From the NCBI GenBank assembly GCA_017503235.1, contig JAFVTL010000045.1, positions 1 through 64,000 of the forward strand: a DNA stretch of 64,000 bases, given 5' to 3'. The notes under the pieces were generated by a model. That model did no database searches and was not told the origin of the DNA. It was given only the letters and a program-made list of their open reading frames with translations. Shown piece after piece: positions 25,476-33,949 of the stretch. Position 1 is the stretch's first letter. Each line of letters begins with the position of its first letter. Position numbers and translations under genes: made by a program. The stretch comes from Bacteroidaceae bacterium (GTDB lineage Bacteria; Bacteroidota; Bacteroidia; Bacteroidales; Bacteroidaceae).

Positions 25476-26240
25476 TTATTCTTTATCCTTCAAATCGCCC
25501 AATTGGTAGAAAGGGAACATGTTTTCTTCCATCCATTTGTTGGATGCTTCCGGAGTCATTTTCCATCCGGAATTACATGTTGATACGATTTCCACTAAAT
25601 TGGAACCTTTTCCGTTCATGGAGTTTTCAAAAGCTTTTCGGATGGCTTTCTTGGCTTTCCGGATAGCGGGAACGCTATGTACAGACTGACGGGTAACGTA
25701 AGCTGTACCTTCCAATGAAGCGGCGATTTCTGTCATTTTCAGCGGGTAGCCATGAATGGTGACATCGCGGCCATAAGGACAGGTCGCTGTCTTCATGCCT
25801 ACCAGTGTAGTAGGAGCCATCTGACCACCGGTCATACCATAGATGGCGTTGTTGATGAAAATGATGGTGATGTTTTCGCCGCGGTTCAATGCATGAATGG
25901 TTTCAGCGGTACCGATGCATGCCAAGTCGCCGTCTCCTTGATAGGTGAAGACCAGACGGCTGGGCCACAATCGCTTGATGGCTGTAGCCAATGCCGGTGC
26001 ACGTCCGTGGGCAGCTTCTTCCCAGTCAATGTCCAGATAATTGTAGGCGAATACAGCACATCCTACGGGGGAAACGCCTACGGCTTTATTTTCCATGCCC
26101 ATTTCTTCGATGACTTCAGCAATCAGTTTATGAACTACTCCGTGACTACAGCCGGGGCAATAGTGCATCGGATTGTCGTTCATCAGCGTCGGTTTCTTAT
26201 AAACCAGATTTTCGGGCTTGATTATTTCTTCTCTTGTCAT
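25476..26240 (-). CDS. 2-oxoacid:ferredoxin oxidoreductase, beta (thiamine pyrophosphate) subunit
   Basis: 254 residues. YCPGCSHGVVHKL carries a Cys pair typical of the subunit. The TPP/Mg-binding motif is GDGDLACIGTAETIHALNRG followed by NNAIYGMTGGQ. It holds thiamine pyrophosphate and works with the alpha subunit in the cytosol. It starts 15 nt after the 55-residue membrane peptide gene and ends 12 nt before the gamma gene. Confidence 0.93.
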   Translation of the reverse strand: MTREEIIKPENLVYKKPTLMNDNPMHYCPGCSHGVVHKLIAEVIEEMGMENKAVGVSPVGCAVFAYNYLDIDWEEAAHGRAPALATAIKRLWPSRLVFTYQGDGDLACIGTAETIHALNRGENITIIFINNAIYGMTGGQMAPTTLVGMKTATCPYGRDVTIHGYPLKMTEIAASLEGTAYVTRQSVHSVPAIRKAKKAIRKAFENSMNGKGSNLVEIVSTCNSGWKMTPEASNKWMEENMFPFYQLGDLKDKE

Positions 26241-26255
26241 ATATTCTCCTCCTCG

Positions 26256-26423
26256 TTAGAACATGAATCGTAAAAAGAATTCTATCAGCTTGCAGCAGAT
26301 GGCTGCGGCACAGGTATAGAAAAACGTGTTGAAATCATCCACCGTAAAATAGATGATGACAGCTGCTATTGCAAGTATCATGAATACAATATTCAGAATG
26401 TTTCTTATTACGTCTGTGTTCAT
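26256..26423 (-). CDS. 55-residue membrane peptide inside the oxidoreductase operon
   Basis: ATG at 26423 opens a 55-codon frame ending TAA at 26256. It begins MNTDVIRNILNIVFMILAIA, continuing hydrophobic through about residue 26 (AAVIIYFTV), then a second hydrophobic stretch (FFYTCAAAICCKLIEFFLRF). Two short membrane segments with a DDFN turn are likely. It has three Cys in the second segment. It sits 6 nt after the alpha gene and 15 nt before the beta gene, which is spacing as for a true operon member. I do not recognise a family. It might tether the enzyme to the membrane, but this is only inferred from position. Confidence 0.72.
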   Translation of the reverse strand: MNTDVIRNILNIVFMILAIAAVIIYFTVDDFNTFFYTCAAAICCKLIEFFLRFMF

Positions 26424-26429
26424 ACGCTT

Positions 26430-27512
26430 TTATTTAACTAGTTTTTCTTTCAATGCACTTACTACTTCGTCGGGGTCGGGGACGATACCGCCCAAGCGTC
26501 CGAAATGTTCAGTCGGAACTTTGCATTCAACGGCCAGGCGGACGTCTTCAATCATTTGTCCGGCATTGAGCTCTACGGTAAGAATTCCTTTTACTTGCTT
26601 GGCTCGTTCGGCAATGGCCTTTGAAGGGAACGGCCAAATGGTAATAGGACGGAGCAAGCCAACTTTGATACCTTCGGCACGTGCCAGTTCCATTGCCTTT
26701 TGGGCAATTCGTGCACAGGAACCGAATGCTACCATCAAGTATTCTGCATCTTCACAGTTGATTTCTTCGTAGCGGACTTCGTTGGCTTCAATTTCGGCAT
26801 ATTTCTTCTGTAAATGGTTGTTTCGCTGTTCCATGATAGCCGGATCCAATTCCAACGATGTGATGATGTTGGGTTTGCGTCCTGCGGTTTTTCCGTTGGC
26901 AGCCCATGGACATCTTGCAATCACTTCTTCGTCGGTAAGACGTTTGCGTTGTTCAGGAAGGACTACTTTTTCCATCATTTGGCCGATAACACCGTCTGCC
27001 AATAGGATGGCGGGATTGCGGTACTTGAAGGCGAGGTCAAATGCCAATCCTACGAAATCGGCCATTTCCTGTACCGATGCCGGAGCAAGTGCAATCAGTC
27101 TGTAGTCGCCATGTCCTCCTCCCTTTACGGTTTGAAAATAGTCGGCTTGGCTGGGTTGGATAGTTCCCAAGCCCGGACCTCCACGCATGACGTTTACGAT
27201 TAAGCAGGGGAGTTCTGCACCTGCGAGGTAAGAGATACCTTCCTGCTTCAAGCTGACACCTGGACTTGAGGATGAGGTCATGACCATTTTCCCGGTGCCT
27301 GCACCTCCATAGACCATGTTGATAGCTGCCAATTCACTTTCGGCTTGTACGACTACCATACCGGTCGTTTCCCATGGCTTCTGTTCAGCCAAAGTTTCCA
27401 ATACTTCGGATTGAGGGGTGATGGGATAGCCAAAGTAGCCGTCAACACCATATCGGATGGCGGCATGGGCAATGGCTTCGTTACCCTTCATTAAAACTAC
27501 TTCTTCTGCCAT
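26430..27512 (-). CDS. vorB: 2-oxoacid:ferredoxin oxidoreductase, alpha subunit (VorB/KorA type)
   Basis: 360 residues, matching the alpha subunit usually annotated in Bacteroides as 3-methyl-2-oxobutanoate dehydrogenase VorB. The N-terminal half has KGNEAIAHAAIRYGVDGYFG and YPITPQSEVLE (pyrimidine-binding domain), SSSSPGVSLKQEGISYLAGA and RGGPGLGTIQPSQADY; the C-terminal half is the transketolase C-like domain (LRPITIWPFPSKAI). It forms the active site with the beta subunit. The substrate name is a family default and is not proven here. It lies 10 nt after the ferredoxin subunit gene. Confidence 0.9.
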   Translation of the reverse strand: MAEEVVLMKGNEAIAHAAIRYGVDGYFGYPITPQSEVLETLAEQKPWETTGMVVVQAESELAAINMVYGGAGTGKMVMTSSSSPGVSLKQEGISYLAGAELPCLIVNVMRGGPGLGTIQPSQADYFQTVKGGGHGDYRLIALAPASVQEMADFVGLAFDLAFKYRNPAILLADGVIGQMMEKVVLPEQRKRLTDEEVIARCPWAANGKTAGRKPNIITSLELDPAIMEQRNNHLQKKYAEIEANEVRYEEINCEDAEYLMVAFGSCARIAQKAMELARAEGIKVGLLRPITIWPFPSKAIAERAKQVKGILTVELNAGQMIEDVRLAVECKVPTEHFGRLGGIVPDPDEVVSALKEKLVK

Positions 27513-27522
27513 ATTATTTGTT

Positions 27523-27753
27523 TTATTGTTGTTTTACTTTATATACGGAGATACATCCGTCCGGACATACGGTGGCACATGATGCACATCCATTGCAAGT
27601 GTCTTCCAATACTTGCTGGGCGAACATGTATCCCTTTTTATTCACTTCCTTGGTTGTCAAGGCCAATACATGCAACGGGCATGCCACTACGCAGAGGTTA
27701 CATCCCTTGCAACGTTCTGTATCTACAACAGTTGCACCTTTGATTTTTGCCAT
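27523..27753 (-). CDS. 2-oxoacid:ferredoxin oxidoreductase, delta (2x[4Fe-4S] ferredoxin) subunit
   Basis: 76 residues with two CxxCxxCxxxCP clusters: CKGCNLCVVACP and CNGCASCATVCP. Such a subunit passes electrons from the thiamine enzyme to ferredoxin. It lies 14 nt after the TPR gene and 10 nt before the alpha subunit. Its position as delta subunit is clear from gene order. Confidence 0.93.
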   Translation of the reverse strand: MAKIKGATVVDTERCKGCNLCVVACPLHVLALTTKEVNKKGYMFAQQVLEDTCNGCASCATVCPDGCISVYKVKQQ

Positions 27754-27767
27754 AACTTATCTGTTTG

Positions 27768-28046
27768 TTATTGATTATACATATCTTTATTGTAGAATTC
27801 CAGAATGTCCATCAGCATTTTCTTTGCTGTGACTGCCGGACTGTCCGGATTTCTGCTGATGGCTTCCATGTAATGGTTCAGAGCCTGTTGCCAGTCGCCC
27901 GTCTTTCGATAAGCGTTTCCCAACAGGTAGTAGGCCTCGTCATTACATTCAGGATGAAGAACGATGTATTGTTTCAGCTTTTCAATGGCTTCGTCCAATT
28001 CATCCTTCTTGATCAATTCCTTTATTTCTGGAAGTTTTATATCCAT
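27768..28046 (-). CDS. Small tetratricopeptide repeat protein
   Basis: 92 residues from ATG 28046; an upstream TTG start at 28067 is less likely. Residues about 10-75 form two TPR motifs (DELDEAIEKLKQYIVLHPEC, then DEAYYLLGNAYRKTGDWQQA and LNHYMEAISRNPDSPA). TPRs are protein-protein scaffolds. It is first in the oxidoreductase operon, 14 nt before the ferredoxin subunit, and could help assembly of that complex. This is inference from position. Confidence 0.85.
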   Translation of the reverse strand: MDIKLPEIKELIKKDELDEAIEKLKQYIVLHPECNDEAYYLLGNAYRKTGDWQQALNHYMEAISRNPDSPAVTAKKMLMDILEFYNKDMYNQ

Positions 28047-28415
28047 CGCTTTTGTTTCAGAGTGCAAATATACTGCTTATTTGTCATTAAAAGATATAAT
28101 ATATGGGAAAAAAGTCACGTTCTTTTTAATTTGTGCTATTATTTGTAAGTTTGAGTGTCTGCTTTCATGCAATTTCAATGGAAGTTGGCCGATAGTGAAA
28201 CGTTTTGGTAGCAAATGAAGGAAATAGGTAGCAAATGTTCCCTCAGTTACTTTCGCTTGATAGGTCGTTTTCTGAAATAGTTTGTAAAATTAGTGTCAAA
28301 AATGTCAGCCGTGCTTAACTCCCTGATTTACAATGAGAATTCCTGACTTTTTGGGCTGAATGATTGGATTTGAAAAAATCAGTTGTTTGTTATGGAATGT
28401 AATGGGTAAAGTGTC

Positions 28416-28481
28416 GCTTTACGCTCGCTAACTCATTGCTTTACATGCACTAACTCATAGTTTTACTTTCGCTGAATCATT
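28416..28481. repeat. Three imperfect 22-bp tandem repeats
   Basis: Units at 28416-28437, 28438-28459 and 28460-28481 share the pattern GcTTTAC...GCTaAcTCAT. They could be iterated protein-binding sites. Confidence 0.55.
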
Positions 28482-28493
28482 ATTCTCTTTTTA

Positions 28494-28532
28494 TTTTGGC
28501 TGATTTTTCTGATTGATAAAAATCAGCCAAAA
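28494..28532. repeat. Perfect 15-bp stem hairpin
   Basis: TTTTGGCTGATTTTT (28494-28508) and AAAAATCAGCCAAAA (28518-28532) around a 9-base loop. No gene ends nearby on the plus strand. Confidence 0.55.
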
Positions 28533-28605
28533 GTGTCAGGGTTTGATATTGATAATCAGAGAATTAAGCCAGACTGATTCTTTTGATAGATGTTTTTATA
28601 ACTTA

Positions 28606-28671
28606 AAATAAAAAAAGAACTCTCTTTTGTCAGAAAGCGTATGAAGTTTACGCAGGGTGACAAAAGAGAGT
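28606..28671 (-). terminator. Terminator of the DUF4468 gene
   Basis: ACTCTCTTTTGTCA (28619-28632) and TGACAAAAGAGAGT (28658-28671) pair perfectly, and the minus strand continues into a run of T. It lies 22 nt past the stop at 28693. Confidence 0.75.
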
Positions 28672-28692
28672 CCCTACGGGGGAATGATGCTA

Positions 28693-29727
28693 TTATTCAA
28701 GAATTTCTCCTACATAGAGGTTGTATGAATGGTCTGCTGATAGGGCAGGGCTCATCTTGCTGGCTTCTTCATGAGAGATGCTTTGTTGCATCATCTTCTT
28801 GCAAGAGATGCTGGCAAACGGTTCGCTTTCGTTGGCACGGTATAAATTGATGGTATAATGCGTGCTCTGCTCCAACAGCATGTTTCCCATTTTCTTCTTT
28901 ACGTCGAGCAGGCAATAAGCCACTTTCTTGCCGAACAGTTCTCCAAATCCTCCCCAACATTCTTTGTTGAGTTCGAATTGTTCATCGTTTCCGGCGGTAA
29001 GGGTTATACGAGCCACTTGCAGGTCTTTAGCGGGTTCTTCCTTCTTGGCGGGGGCGGGAGTTGCCACTTCTGCCACTTTCGTTTCTGCGATGGAAGGAGT
29101 AGGGGTAGGAGTGACGACGGTGGTTGGAGCTTGTTCCGCTTTTTCCACTCCCATTGCAAGCACTTCATTTCCTAATACAGAACGGATGCTTTCAAACAGT
29201 TCATCCTTCAAGTCGATGGTCTTTCTCCTGAACTTGCCTGTCTTAGGATACATCTTTGTCTTGGCCTTGTTGAGGGTTATTTCATCCGTAATCCATTCTT
29301 CTGCTGTGAACTTTTGTCCTCCATTTCTTTCAGCTTCATACCAGTAGCGGATGCGGGTCATTTCGACTTTGCAGATGTTCTCTTCACAACGGATGTTCAA
29401 TTGGTAATAGATACGGGTCTGATCCAATGACAGCGCGGCGTTCTTGAAGATGATGAATTCATCACCACCAATGGCAATCCCTTTTGCTTCTTTATCCGTA
29501 TAGAGCACTCGGGCGTTGCATTCTTTCTCCGGCTGGAAACGGTTGTTAGCCCAGGCAAGCAATGTTTCGTACATCTTTTCTTCGCTGATGCTTGCAGGAA
29601 CTTTGATTTCAGTAGAAAAGTTGATTTTACCGTCTTTAAAGGGGAGGGGCTCCAGATACTTGGGCTCGTTTTGCCCCCACAGCATCGTCGGAAGGCAAAT
29701 AAGGATTGAAAGGATAAATCTTCTCAT
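28693..29727 (-). CDS. DUF4468 domain secreted protein
   Basis: 344 residues from ATG 29727, which begins the signal peptide RRFILSILICLPTMLWGQ; the frame is open from 29766 but only with a TTG start. Residues about 20-130 match DUF4468 (KINFSTEIKVPASISEEKMY, YQLNIRCEENICKVEMTRIR and RYWYEAERNG), a Bacteroidetes domain thought to be beta-rich and periplasmic. A Pro/Thr/Ala-rich linker (about 205-230, TPTPTPSIAETK) leads to a second, unnamed domain with WGGFGELFGKKVAY. It is transcribed alone with a TATCTTTG promoter 37 nt upstream. Function unknown. Confidence 0.82.
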   Translation of the reverse strand: MRRFILSILICLPTMLWGQNEPKYLEPLPFKDGKINFSTEIKVPASISEEKMYETLLAWANNRFQPEKECNARVLYTDKEAKGIAIGGDEFIIFKNAALSLDQTRIYYQLNIRCEENICKVEMTRIRYWYEAERNGGQKFTAEEWITDEITLNKAKTKMYPKTGKFRRKTIDLKDELFESIRSVLGNEVLAMGVEKAEQAPTTVVTPTPTPSIAETKVAEVATPAPAKKEEPAKDLQVARITLTAGNDEQFELNKECWGGFGELFGKKVAYCLLDVKKKMGNMLLEQSTHYTINLYRANESEPFASISCKKMMQQSISHEEASKMSPALSADHSYNLYVGEILE

Positions 29728-29763
29728 GAGGATATTATGTTTATGCTTATCTTCGCTTTTGTG

Positions 29764-29771
29764 CAAAGATA
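29764..29771 (-). promoter_or_regulatory. Candidate -7 element (TATCTTTG) of the DUF4468 gene
   Basis: Perfect TAnnTTTG match on the minus strand, 37 nt before the ATG at 29727. Confidence 0.5.
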
Positions 29772-29775
29772 AGCA

Positions 29776-29816
29776 TAAAAAAAGGAGAAGCAGTATGTGT
29801 GCTTCTCCTTTTTTAT
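29776..29816 (-). terminator. Terminator of the arabinose operon
   Basis: AAAAAAGGAGAAGCA (29777-29791) pairs with TGCTTCTCCTTTTTT (29800-29814), ending in a T-run on the minus strand. It lies 20 nt past the rpiB stop, so rpiB is the last gene of the operon. Confidence 0.8.
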
Positions 29817-29836
29817 ATTCAATGAATGATTTTATG

Positions 29837-30271
29837 TTACTTTACCGGCATTTTTTCGATGCGTGCCTGATGGCGTCCGCCTTCAAATTCAGTCGTAAAG
29901 AATTCATTCAGAATCTTGTCAGCCATGTCAGTATCGATGAAACGGCCTGGCAATACCAGGATGTTGGCATCGTTGTGCTGGCGGGCAAGATGTGCAATTT
30001 CAGGAATCCAACATAAAGCAGCGCGTATACCTTGATGCTTGTTCAATGTGATACCTATGCCTTGACCGCTACCGCATACAGCGATACCCGGATAGCAGTC
30101 GCCTGCTTCTACAGCATTCGCCAATGGGTGAGCGAAATCAGCATAGTCACAACTGTCGGCACTATAAGTGCCAAAGTCCTTGAACGTATATCCCTTGGCT
30201 TCCAGCCAAGTCTTGATATATTCTTTCAATTCGTATCCGGCATGGTCGGATGCCAATCCAATAGTTTTCAT
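29837..30271 (-). CDS. rpiB: Ribose-5-phosphate isomerase B
   Basis: 144 residues, standard for RpiB. SDHAGYELKEYIKTWL and the active-site loop CGSGQGIG with Cys66 are typical. It interconverts ribose-5-phosphate and ribulose-5-phosphate in the cytosol. It starts 1 nt after the transketolase stop and is the last gene of the arabinose operon, placing it with the pentose phosphate steps needed to use xylulose-5-phosphate. Confidence 0.95.
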   Translation of the reverse strand: MKTIGLASDHAGYELKEYIKTWLEAKGYTFKDFGTYSADSCDYADFAHPLANAVEAGDCYPGIAVCGSGQGIGITLNKHQGIRAALCWIPEIAHLARQHNDANILVLPGRFIDTDMADKILNEFFTTEFEGGRHQARIEKMPVK

Positions 30272-30272
30272 A

Positions 30273-32294
30273 TTAGAGCATTGCCTTTACTTGGTTATAC
30301 ACATTTTCTGCAGTGAAGCCCAACTTTTCATCGAGTACCTTGTAAGGAGCTGAGAAACCGAAGCTTTCCAATCCCCATACCTTACCTTCGTGAGCAGGTA
30401 CCAAACCTTGCAAGTTGACAGGCAAACCAGCGGTCAAACCGAACTTCTTGACACCAGCAGGCAATACTTCTTCCTGATAGCAAGCGCACTGGCTGCGGAA
30501 CAGACCTTCAGAAGGAACGCTGACGATGCGGCACTTCACACCATCCTTGCGGAGAAGTTCAGCACCGGCTACCAATGTAGAAACTTCAGAACCTGAAGCA
30601 ACGAGGATAACATCTGCGTTTTCATCAGAGCCAGCTACGATGTATGCACCCTTAGCTGCTTGTGAGTAGTCATTACCTTCTGGAAGGTCAGTAATATTCT
30701 GACGTGACAAGATAAGAGCAGTAGGAGTAGCTGTGTTGGCCATAGCCAAAGCCCAAGCTTCTGTTGTTTCCTTGGCATCTGCCGGACGGAGAACGAGTGT
30801 AGAGTTGTGACCCTTGTGGTTCTTCAGTTTTTCCATCAAGCGGATTTGTGCTTCTTGTTCTACCGGTTCGTGAGTAGGACCGTCTTCACCTACGCGGAAT
30901 GCATCGTGAGTCCAGATGAACTTGACAGGAAGTTCCATCAAAGCAGCCATACGAACAGCAGGTTTCATATAGTCAGAGAATACGAAGAAGGTACCACATG
31001 CCGGGATAACACCACCATGGAGTGCCATACCGATACAACAGCATGCCATTGTCAATTCAGCAACACCAGCCTGGAAGAAAGCACCGCTGAAATCATCCTT
31101 AGTCATAGCCTTTGTCTTCTTCAAGAAACCGTCTGTCTTATCAGAGTTAGACAAGTCGGCAGAAGCACAAATCATGTTAGGTACTTGTTCTGCCAAAGCA
31201 GAAAGACAAGCAGCAGAAGCATTACGTGTAGCGTCGTTAGCCTTCTGTTCAACCTTTGACCAGTCGATTTGTGGAGCCTTGTTAGCGAACCAGTCAGCCT
31301 GTGCAGCAGCCTTTTCAGGATTAGCGGCAGCCCATTCTGCTTCTTCTGCATAACGTGCAGCGCAGATAGCCTTCAATTCTTCAGCTCTCTTGGCATAAAG
31401 TTCCTTAACGTCATCAAAGATTTGGAACGGATTTTCAGGATCACCGCCCAAGTTCTTTACTGTATTAGTGAAAGCGTCACCACCGAGAGGAGCACCGTGA
31501 GTCTTGCAGTTGCGTTCGTAAGAAGAACCGTCAGCCTTCAAGGCACCCTTACCCATGATACACTTACCGATAATCAAGGTCGGCTTGCCTACAACGGCCT
31601 TGGCAGCTTCGATAGCCTTGCGGATTTCAGCAGCATCGTTACCGTTGATTTCGATAACTTCCCAACCCAAAGCGCGATACTTGGCAGCAGTATCTTCATT
31701 CATAACTTCAGCAGTTTCTGTAGAAAGCTGGATGTCGTTTGAGTCGTAGAACATGATGAGGTTGTCCAAACCAAGGACGCCGGCAACGCGTGCAGCACCT
31801 TGTGAGATTTCTTCCTGAACACCACCGTCAGAGATGTATGCATAGATAGTTTCCTTAGCGAAAGTCGGGTTGCCGGTTTGTGCAGCCAAGAACTTGGCAG
31901 CGATAGCAGCACCAACAGCAAATGTGTGACCTTGACCGAGCGGACCTGATGTGTTTTCTACACCACGGGCAACTTCAAATTCAGGGTGACCGGTAGTAGG
32001 AGAACCCCATTGACGAAGTTGTGCCAATTCTTCAAGGCTATATTTACCGATAAGAGCCAACTGTGAGTAAAGCATTGGAGCCATGTGGCCTGGGTCCAGA
32101 TAGAAACGGTCGCGGCCTACCCATGTTGGGTTCTGTGGGTCATAATTCAAGTACTCTGAGTAGAGGACATTGATGAAATCGGCACCACCCATAGCACCGC
32201 CCGGGTGTCCTGACTTTGCTTTTTCTACAGATGCAGCGGCAAGAATACGGATGTTGTCCGCTGCATGATTCAAAACTTCAATAGAATTTGCCAT
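30273..32294 (-). CDS. tkt: Transketolase
   Basis: 673 residues, full length. HPGGAMGGADFINVLYSEYL and DRFYLDPGHMAPMLYSQLAL form the N-terminal TPP-binding region; LGQGHTFAVGAAIAAK and YISDGGVQEEISQGAARVAG carry the diphosphate/Mg site; the HDAFRVGEDGPTHEPVEQ segment binds the cofactor and substrate in the second domain. It transfers two-carbon units between ketose and aldose phosphates. In this operon it processes xylulose-5-phosphate from arabinose. It starts 26 nt after the kinase gene. Confidence 0.96.
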   Translation of the reverse strand: MANSIEVLNHAADNIRILAAASVEKAKSGHPGGAMGGADFINVLYSEYLNYDPQNPTWVGRDRFYLDPGHMAPMLYSQLALIGKYSLEELAQLRQWGSPTTGHPEFEVARGVENTSGPLGQGHTFAVGAAIAAKFLAAQTGNPTFAKETIYAYISDGGVQEEISQGAARVAGVLGLDNLIMFYDSNDIQLSTETAEVMNEDTAAKYRALGWEVIEINGNDAAEIRKAIEAAKAVVGKPTLIIGKCIMGKGALKADGSSYERNCKTHGAPLGGDAFTNTVKNLGGDPENPFQIFDDVKELYAKRAEELKAICAARYAEEAEWAAANPEKAAAQADWFANKAPQIDWSKVEQKANDATRNASAACLSALAEQVPNMICASADLSNSDKTDGFLKKTKAMTKDDFSGAFFQAGVAELTMACCCIGMALHGGVIPACGTFFVFSDYMKPAVRMAALMELPVKFIWTHDAFRVGEDGPTHEPVEQEAQIRLMEKLKNHKGHNSTLVLRPADAKETTEAWALAMANTATPTALILSRQNITDLPEGNDYSQAAKGAYIVAGSDENADVILVASGSEVSTLVAGAELLRKDGVKCRIVSVPSEGLFRSQCACYQEEVLPAGVKKFGLTAGLPVNLQGLVPAHEGKVWGLESFGFSAPYKVLDEKLGFTAENVYNQVKAML

Positions 32295-32320
32295 AATAAT
32301 TTGATTGTTTATAAATTATA

Positions 32321-33934
32321 TTATTTCTTGCTGTTTACAGCGGCTTGTTCTGCCGGAAGACAGGCAATGTAGTTCTTGATGTAAGTGTTGAAACCTTCCA
32401 CTTCTTCTGGAGTAGGAGCGATTTCTACACCGGCATCACCTGCAAATACAACTTCTTCCAAATAGTCGGCCAAAGACTGGTTCTTTGTATTATTGACCAT
32501 GTAGCCGGCCAATAATGCAATACCCCATGCACCACCTTCACCAGCTGTTTCCATCACAGAAATAGGAGAGTTGAGGGCAGCAGCGAGGATACGTTGTCCC
32601 ACGCCTTTAGTCTTGAACAAACCACCATGACCGGTGATACGGTCAACCTTAATCTTTTCTTCATTGAAAAGGATGTCGTTACCGATCTTCAATACACCTA
32701 CTGATGCATGGAGATGAGCGCGCATGAAGTTTGCCAAATTGAACTTGTCATTGGCAGAACGAATGAACATCGGACGACCTTCAGCCAATCCTGTAACAGG
32801 TTCACCTGATATGTAATTGTATGAAATCAAGCCACCGCAATCAGTATCTCCCTTCAAAGCGTTGTTGTAAAGCTTGCCATAAATTTCATTCATGTCAACA
32901 GGAATTCCCATCAGTTCTTGATATTCCTTGAACAGGTTTACCCAAGCGTTGAGGTCTGAAGTACAGTTGTTACAGTGTACCATGGCAACAAGGCTACCAC
33001 AAGGAGTGGTTACCATGTCAATCATTTCATTGGGCTTGGACAAATCCTTTTCCAATACAATCATAGAGAATGAAGAAGTACCGGCTGAAACGTTACCTGT
33101 ACGTTGCTTGACGGCATTGGTAGCAACCATACCGGTTCCTGCATCACCTTCAGGAGGACAAACAGGTACACCTGCTTTCAACTTGCCTGATACGTCGAGC
33201 TTCTTGGCACCTTCTTCTGTCAAGTAACCTGCATTTTCACCGGCAACAAGCACTTCGGGGAAAATGTCGAGCAATGTCCAGTTGTATCCCTTCGGAGCAA
33301 TCAAAGCATTGAACTTTTCTACCATAGCGGCATTGTAAGTCTTGGTTTCAGGGTCAACAGGAATCATACCTGATGCATCACCTACACCGAGAACCTTCTT
33401 ACCAGTCAATTGCCAATGGATATATCCGGCCAATGTTGTCTGGAAATCAATGTCCTTTACGTGTTCTTCGTTGTCGAGAATACATTGGTACAAGTGTGAA
33501 ATGCTCCAGCGGAGAGGAATGTTGTATACGAACAGTTCAGACAAAGTTTCTGCTGCCTTAGCTGTATTGGTGTTTCTCCATGTGCGGAAAGGTACCAGAA
33601 TTTCTTCCTGCTTGTTGAAAGCCATATAACCATGCATCATGGCGCTGATACCGATGCCGGCCAACACTTCAATTTCTGTGTCGTATAATTTCTTAACGTC
33701 TGCACGCAGATTGGAATAACAATCCTGCAAACCATTCCAAATAGCTTCTATACTATATGTCCACAAGCCATCAACAAGTTGGTTTTCCCATTCGTGGCTT
33801 CCCTGGGCAATGGGTTTGTTGTCTTGGTCAATCAGGACAGCCTTGATTCGGGTAGAGCCAAACTCGATACCGAGTATGGCTTTACCTGATTCAATGGTTG
33901 ATTTTGCATTCTGACTCATATTCAAATCAATCAT
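32321..33934 (-). CDS. FGGY family pentulose kinase (L-ribulokinase role inferred)
   Basis: 537 residues. The N-terminal FGGY fold starts at KAILGIEFGSTRIKAVLIDQ, with the phosphate-binding loop GSTR; the C-terminal half has GHGGLFKTKGVGQRILAAAL and TAGEGGAWGIALLAGY. The family phosphorylates ketoses with ATP. Because araA and araD flank it directly upstream, phosphorylation of L-ribulose is the likely job, although the sequence type is closer to xylulokinase-like kinases than to classical AraB. ATG 33919 (MSQNAK) is an alternative start. It lies 15 nt after araA. Confidence 0.88.
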   Translation of the reverse strand: MIDLNMSQNAKSTIESGKAILGIEFGSTRIKAVLIDQDNKPIAQGSHEWENQLVDGLWTYSIEAIWNGLQDCYSNLRADVKKLYDTEIEVLAGIGISAMMHGYMAFNKQEEILVPFRTWRNTNTAKAAETLSELFVYNIPLRWSISHLYQCILDNEEHVKDIDFQTTLAGYIHWQLTGKKVLGVGDASGMIPVDPETKTYNAAMVEKFNALIAPKGYNWTLLDIFPEVLVAGENAGYLTEEGAKKLDVSGKLKAGVPVCPPEGDAGTGMVATNAVKQRTGNVSAGTSSFSMIVLEKDLSKPNEMIDMVTTPCGSLVAMVHCNNCTSDLNAWVNLFKEYQELMGIPVDMNEIYGKLYNNALKGDTDCGGLISYNYISGEPVTGLAEGRPMFIRSANDKFNLANFMRAHLHASVGVLKIGNDILFNEEKIKVDRITGHGGLFKTKGVGQRILAAALNSPISVMETAGEGGAWGIALLAGYMVNNTKNQSLADYLEEVVFAGDAGVEIAPTPEEVEGFNTYIKNYIACLPAEQAAVNSKK

Positions 33935-33949
33935 TAAGTTTCACTTTTA

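Larger units (their letters stand above)
28047..28692. other. Gene-free region of about 650 bp with repeats
   Basis: No credible coding frame is seen on either strand. It is AT-rich and holds a GTAAAG/CTTTAC hairpin (28406-28422), a threefold 22-bp imperfect tandem repeat (28416-28481), a perfect 15-bp hairpin (28494-28532) and, at the right end, the terminator of the DUF4468 gene. Confidence 0.6.
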
